DNA of 7,759 nt from an uncultured euryarchaeote (GTDB lineage: Archaea; Thermoplasmatota; Poseidoniia; Poseidoniales; Thalassarchaeaceae). Positions 5,359 to 7,759 of the stretch are shown one piece after another. Each line of letters opens with the position of its first letter. Position 1 is the stretch's first letter. The stretch spans positions 1-7,759 of the forward strand of contig CALCOR010000317.1 of the NCBI GenBank assembly GCA_937897085.1. Reading direction: 5' to 3'. The notes beneath the pieces are model-generated. The model made no database searches, had not been told where the DNA came from, and saw nothing but the letters and a program-made list of their open reading frames with translations. Position numbers and translations under genes: made by a program.

Positions 5359-7329
5359 ATGGGCGTCAGCGAAGCGGTATCCGAACGAGCGTCCATCCAG
5401 CAGTTGGATGACAGGACGATTGGGCTCATCGCTGCCGGCGAGGTGGTCGAGCGACCCGCTCAGGTTGTCAAGGAGCTGCTTGAGAACTCCATAGATTCTG
5501 GAGCCACCTCAGTCCATGTCGAGATCCAGCGCGGCGGATTCGACCTGATCGCGGTCACCGATGACGGGCACGGAATCTTGGCAGAGGAACTTCCCTTGGC
5601 AGTGAACAGGCACGCCACCAGCAAACTCGGCGGCGCAGAAGACCTGGCGGCCATCGGGACCCTCGGATTCCGCGGAGAGGCACTCGCTTCCATCGGCGCG
5701 GTGAGCAGACTGTGCGTTGCCAGCAGACCGGCAGGGCAGCAAGGGGCTGAACTGTCGCTGGATGATGGTGAACTCAGTGAGGTTTCACCGTCCGGACTGG
5801 CCGAAGGAACGAGAATCACCGTGCAGGGTCTGTTCGCCAACCAGCCAGCGAGATTGGCATTCCAGAGGAGGCCGCCAACGGAGACGGCACAGGTCGTCGA
5901 TGTGCTGGTGGCACACGCGCTGTGCAATCCCGAGGTGGCGTTCAGGCTCGACGTCGATGGGCGCAGGATTCTCGAGACAGCGGCAGCGACGGAGATGGCG
6001 GACAGGCTGCACGACCTGCTGGGCGGTGCCAGTGAGCGCATGATCGCACTCGCAAGACCGGATTCTGATGAGTCGGCTCCTGGAGAGGAGCGGTGGTCGG
6101 GATGGATATCTCCCCCTGACATCTCGAGAGGGCGGGCTGACGATGTGCACGTGATCATCAACGGTAGGCCGGTGGCCGCCCAACCGTTCCTGAAATCGAT
6201 TCGCCGGGGTTACCACACCCGCCTGATGGTGGGCCGTCATCCGGTGTGCGTGCTGTTGCTCGACCTGCCCGCAGATGAAGTCGATGTGAACGTGCATCCG
6301 ACCAAACGGGAGGTGCGTCTGCGCAACTCGTGGAGGGTGTTGGAGCGGCTTGAGAGGGCGCTCAAAGAGACATTGAAGCAGATTCCCACCGGTGCCGAAC
6401 CCACTTCCGAATTCCCGCTGGGTGCGCTCGACGTCCCCTCAGCAGAGCCCGAGGTGAAGAAGGATGTCAGCGAGGCGATCGCCCCGGTCTGGGCGCGTGC
6501 TGCAAAGCCGAAGCAGACCCACTTCTACCAAGGGGTTGAGCCCGATGTCACCGAACCAGCCGAGGCCCGACCAGTGTCGACCTCACCACTGGATCAGGAG
6601 ACATTGCCGGGGCTGGATGAACTCCCCACCGCGCCCGCACTGTCAAGCGCTGAGCGTGACCTGCACCGCTACGCCGAGCGTTCTGCTGCCGTCTCGCCGC
6701 TCGATGAGCCCGAAGCGTCGCCGCTGGAAGCGGAGGTAACCGAGGTTCCCGAGATGGAGCCGCTGGCGCAGTTCGCCGATTCATACGTCCTCGCACAGGG
6801 CGAGGATGCGCTGTTCGTCGTTGACCAGCACGCGCTGCACGAGCGGATTCGCTACGAGCGACTCAGGAACCAGATGGCCAACTGGGAGTCACAACCGCTC
6901 ATCGAGCCGCTGCCAGTCGACCTTTCAGCAGTGCAGGCGGCAGTCGTCGATGCTTCTCTGGAGCGACTGGGTGAACTCGGGTTCGCGTTCACTGAGAAGG
7001 ACGGTTCCTGGCTGCTGACCGCTGTTCCGGCGATGCTCGTCGGAGATGAGCGGCTCGCCGGCTTCCTCGATGATCTGGTGTCCGAACTGCAGGAGAGCGG
7101 AGAGGATGGGCCACTGGCGACCGCAGAGGCGTTGGCAGACGAGATCGCCTTCATGCGCTCCTGTCGCGGGGCGGTCAAGGCGAACCAGCGACTGACATTG
7201 GCGGAGATGCGCCGCCTGCTCGCTGACATGCGCACCATCGAGAATCCGTGGGCGTGCGTGCACGGAAGGCCGACGATCCTCAAACTCGATGCTAACCAGT
7301 TGGACGAGCACTTCGGCCGTCATGGATGA
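5359..7329 (+). CDS. mutL: DNA mismatch-repair protein MutL with endonuclease-type C-terminus
   Basis: Partner of MutS that couples mismatch recognition to strand incision. The 656-residue protein opens with a GHKL ATPase: ERPAQVVKELLENSIDSGA (catalytic Glu39, Asn43), DDGHGI (68-73), RHATSK (84-89) and GFRGEAL (103-109). INGRPV and DVNVHPTKREVRL close the N-terminal half. A Pro/Glu/Ala-rich linker spans about residues 345-475. The C-terminal domain carries DQHALHERIRYE (489-500), an exact match to the metal-binding endonuclease motif DQHA(X)2E(X)4E. It also has SCRGAVKAN (from 601), CVHGRP (633-638; usually CPHGRP) and a terminal FGR (652-654) matching FxR. It is therefore predicted to nick DNA itself, as in Bacillus MutL and eukaryotic PMS2-type proteins, fitting the absence of mutH here. 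QPLIEP (512-517) matches the clamp-binding motif Qxh(L/I)xP. It sits one base after mutS, preceded by a strong ribosome site, and is almost surely co-expressed. Length is typical. Confidence 0.97.
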   Translation: MGVSEAVSERASIQQLDDRTIGLIAAGEVVERPAQVVKELLENSIDSGATSVHVEIQRGGFDLIAVTDDGHGILAEELPLAVNRHATSKLGGAEDLAAIGTLGFRGEALASIGAVSRLCVASRPAGQQGAELSLDDGELSEVSPSGLAEGTRITVQGLFANQPARLAFQRRPPTETAQVVDVLVAHALCNPEVAFRLDVDGRRILETAAATEMADRLHDLLGGASERMIALARPDSDESAPGEERWSGWISPPDISRGRADDVHVIINGRPVAAQPFLKSIRRGYHTRLMVGRHPVCVLLLDLPADEVDVNVHPTKREVRLRNSWRVLERLERALKETLKQIPTGAEPTSEFPLGALDVPSAEPEVKKDVSEAIAPVWARAAKPKQTHFYQGVEPDVTEPAEARPVSTSPLDQETLPGLDELPTAPALSSAERDLHRYAERSAAVSPLDEPEASPLEAEVTEVPEMEPLAQFADSYVLAQGEDALFVVDQHALHERIRYERLRNQMANWESQPLIEPLPVDLSAVQAAVVDASLERLGELGFAFTEKDGSWLLTAVPAMLVGDERLAGFLDDLVSELQESGEDGPLATAEALADEIAFMRSCRGAVKANQRLTLAEMRRLLADMRTIENPWACVHGRPTILKLDANQLDEHFGRHG

Positions 7330-7352
7330 CTGCTCTAGCGACTCCGGAAGCA

Positions 7353-7362
7353 GGATTATGCA
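7353..7362 (+). promoter_or_regulatory. TATA-like element for the FAD oxidoreductase gene
   Basis: GGATTATGCA, the most AT-rich stretch in the 54-nt gap after mutL, is centred about 27 nt upstream of the ATG at 7384. No Shine-Dalgarno-like sequence precedes that ATG, so a leaderless transcript starting at the ATG is plausible. The match to the TATA consensus is moderate. Confidence 0.35.
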
Positions 7363-7383
7363 ACATCACCCGATACGCGCGGC

Positions 7384-7759
7384 ATGACCGACTGGGACGT
7401 CGTCATCATCGGTTCGGGCGCGGGTGGTCTCGGTGCTGCGGTCGCACTCTCGAATGTAGGGAAACGGGTGCTGGTTCTCGAGCAGCATTACCTTCCCGGA
7501 GGGTGGACTCACTCGTTCTCATTGCAGGGGCACAAGTTCAGCCCCGGAGTGCATTACATCGGCGGGCTAGAGGAAGGAGGGCCGTCGCGACAACTGCTCG
7601 AAGGACTGGGCGTCGGCGGCGACATTGAATTCTGCGAACTCAACCCTGACGGCTACGACCATGTCGTGTTCGAGGACGAGACCTTCGACATCCCGCGTGG
7701 GCGGAAGAAGTTCATGCAACGCCTGATCGAGCGCTTCCCCGATGAACGAAAGGGCATCG
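7384..7759 (+). CDS. FAD-dependent oxidoreductase, phytoene dehydrogenase / carotenoid isomerase / retinol saturase-like (partial)
   Basis: Only the first 125 residues lie in the window; the frame is open at the right edge. The N-terminus is a textbook Rossmann dinucleotide site: DVVIIGSGAGGLGAA, with GSGAGG at 10-15, then VLVLE ending in Glu33, expected to bind the FAD ribose. HYLPGGWTHSF (35-45) and FSPGVHYIGG (52-61) resemble the segments after the FAD site in CrtISO and retinol saturase (commonly GG..hsF and FDtGiHYiG). This points to the COG1233-type phytoene dehydrogenase-related group, acting on carotenoid or retinoid double bonds, although related enzymes act on other isoprenoids. The ATG at 7384 is the only sensible start: it places GxGxxG at the normal distance and has no in-frame ATG just upstream. 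It follows mutL by 54 nt, probably with its own promoter. Substrate and exact subfamily cannot be settled from the fragment. Confidence 0.85.
   Translation, partial: MTDWDVVIIGSGAGGLGAAVALSNVGKRVLVLEQHYLPGGWTHSFSLQGHKFSPGVHYIGGLEEGGPSRQLLEGLGVGGDIEFCELNPDGYDHVVFEDETFDIPRGRKKFMQRLIERFPDERKGI

Noticed and set aside
5460..6161. Minus-strand open frame (233 codons) antisense to mutL
   Set aside because: The Ser/Ala/Pro-rich translation is typical of a shadow frame, and it overlaps the conserved GHKL ATPase region of MutL.
7326..7628. Plus-strand open frame starting at the mutL stop codon
   Set aside because: It is out of frame with the clear FAD-binding protein starting at 7384, and its translation is Arg-rich without motifs.
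1..7759. CRISPR array, insertion sequence, phage or defence island
   Set aside because: No spaced direct repeats, transposase, integrase, terminal repeats or defence-type domains were seen on either strand; the genes are housekeeping or metabolic.

Overview
The window looks like GC-rich archaeal chromosome, probably a planktonic euryarchaeon of the Thermoplasmatota (Poseidoniales / Marine Group II-like). The domain assignment rests on a clear archaeal/eukaryotic-type ribosomal protein L10e, a phosphoribosyltransferase of the archaeal Hpt subfamily, TATA/BRE-like elements about 25 nt upstream of start codons, and apparently leaderless genes. The lineage is inference. Bacterial-type MutS1 and MutL in an archaeal context, an acidic double-anchored propeller-like protein and a carotenoid/retinoid-type FAD enzyme fit a mesophilic marine archaeon.

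Layout. On the minus strand, from about 1181 down to 39, rpl10e is followed within 12 nt by hpt (hypoxanthine/guanine salvage), an apparent two-gene transcription unit. A 135-nt divergent intergenic region (1182-1316) holds a TATA-like box inside a small palindrome and a G-rich tract. On the plus strand, 1317-2552 encodes an unrecognised 411-residue protein with a membrane helix at each end and a probable beta-propeller between them. After a 117-nt gap with a perfect inverted repeat and a BRE/TATA-like element comes mutS (2670-5357), then mutL (5359-7329) one base later. A further plus-strand gene starts at 7384 and runs off the window; its first 125 residues are an FAD-binding oxidoreductase of the phytoene dehydrogenase / carotenoid isomerase / retinol saturase type.

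How the genes work together. MutS and MutL form a complete methyl-independent mismatch-repair pair. MutS has the mismatch-reading Phe-x-Glu, an intact ATPase and a bacterial-style C-terminal oligomerisation segment. MutL has an intact GHKL ATPase and all the expected endonuclease motifs, so it should nick DNA itself without MutH. Both carry candidate sliding-clamp motifs; the one in MutS can be read as either a bacterial beta-clamp motif or an archaeal PIP-like box. The ribosomal/salvage unit and the membrane protein have no evident functional link to repair.

Most of the window is ordinary, well-conserved housekeeping DNA. I see no CRISPR array, insertion sequence, RNA gene or new defence-type system. 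The points worth a second look are the clamp motifs of a transferred repair pair, the unknown propeller protein, and the promoter-proximal palindromes.
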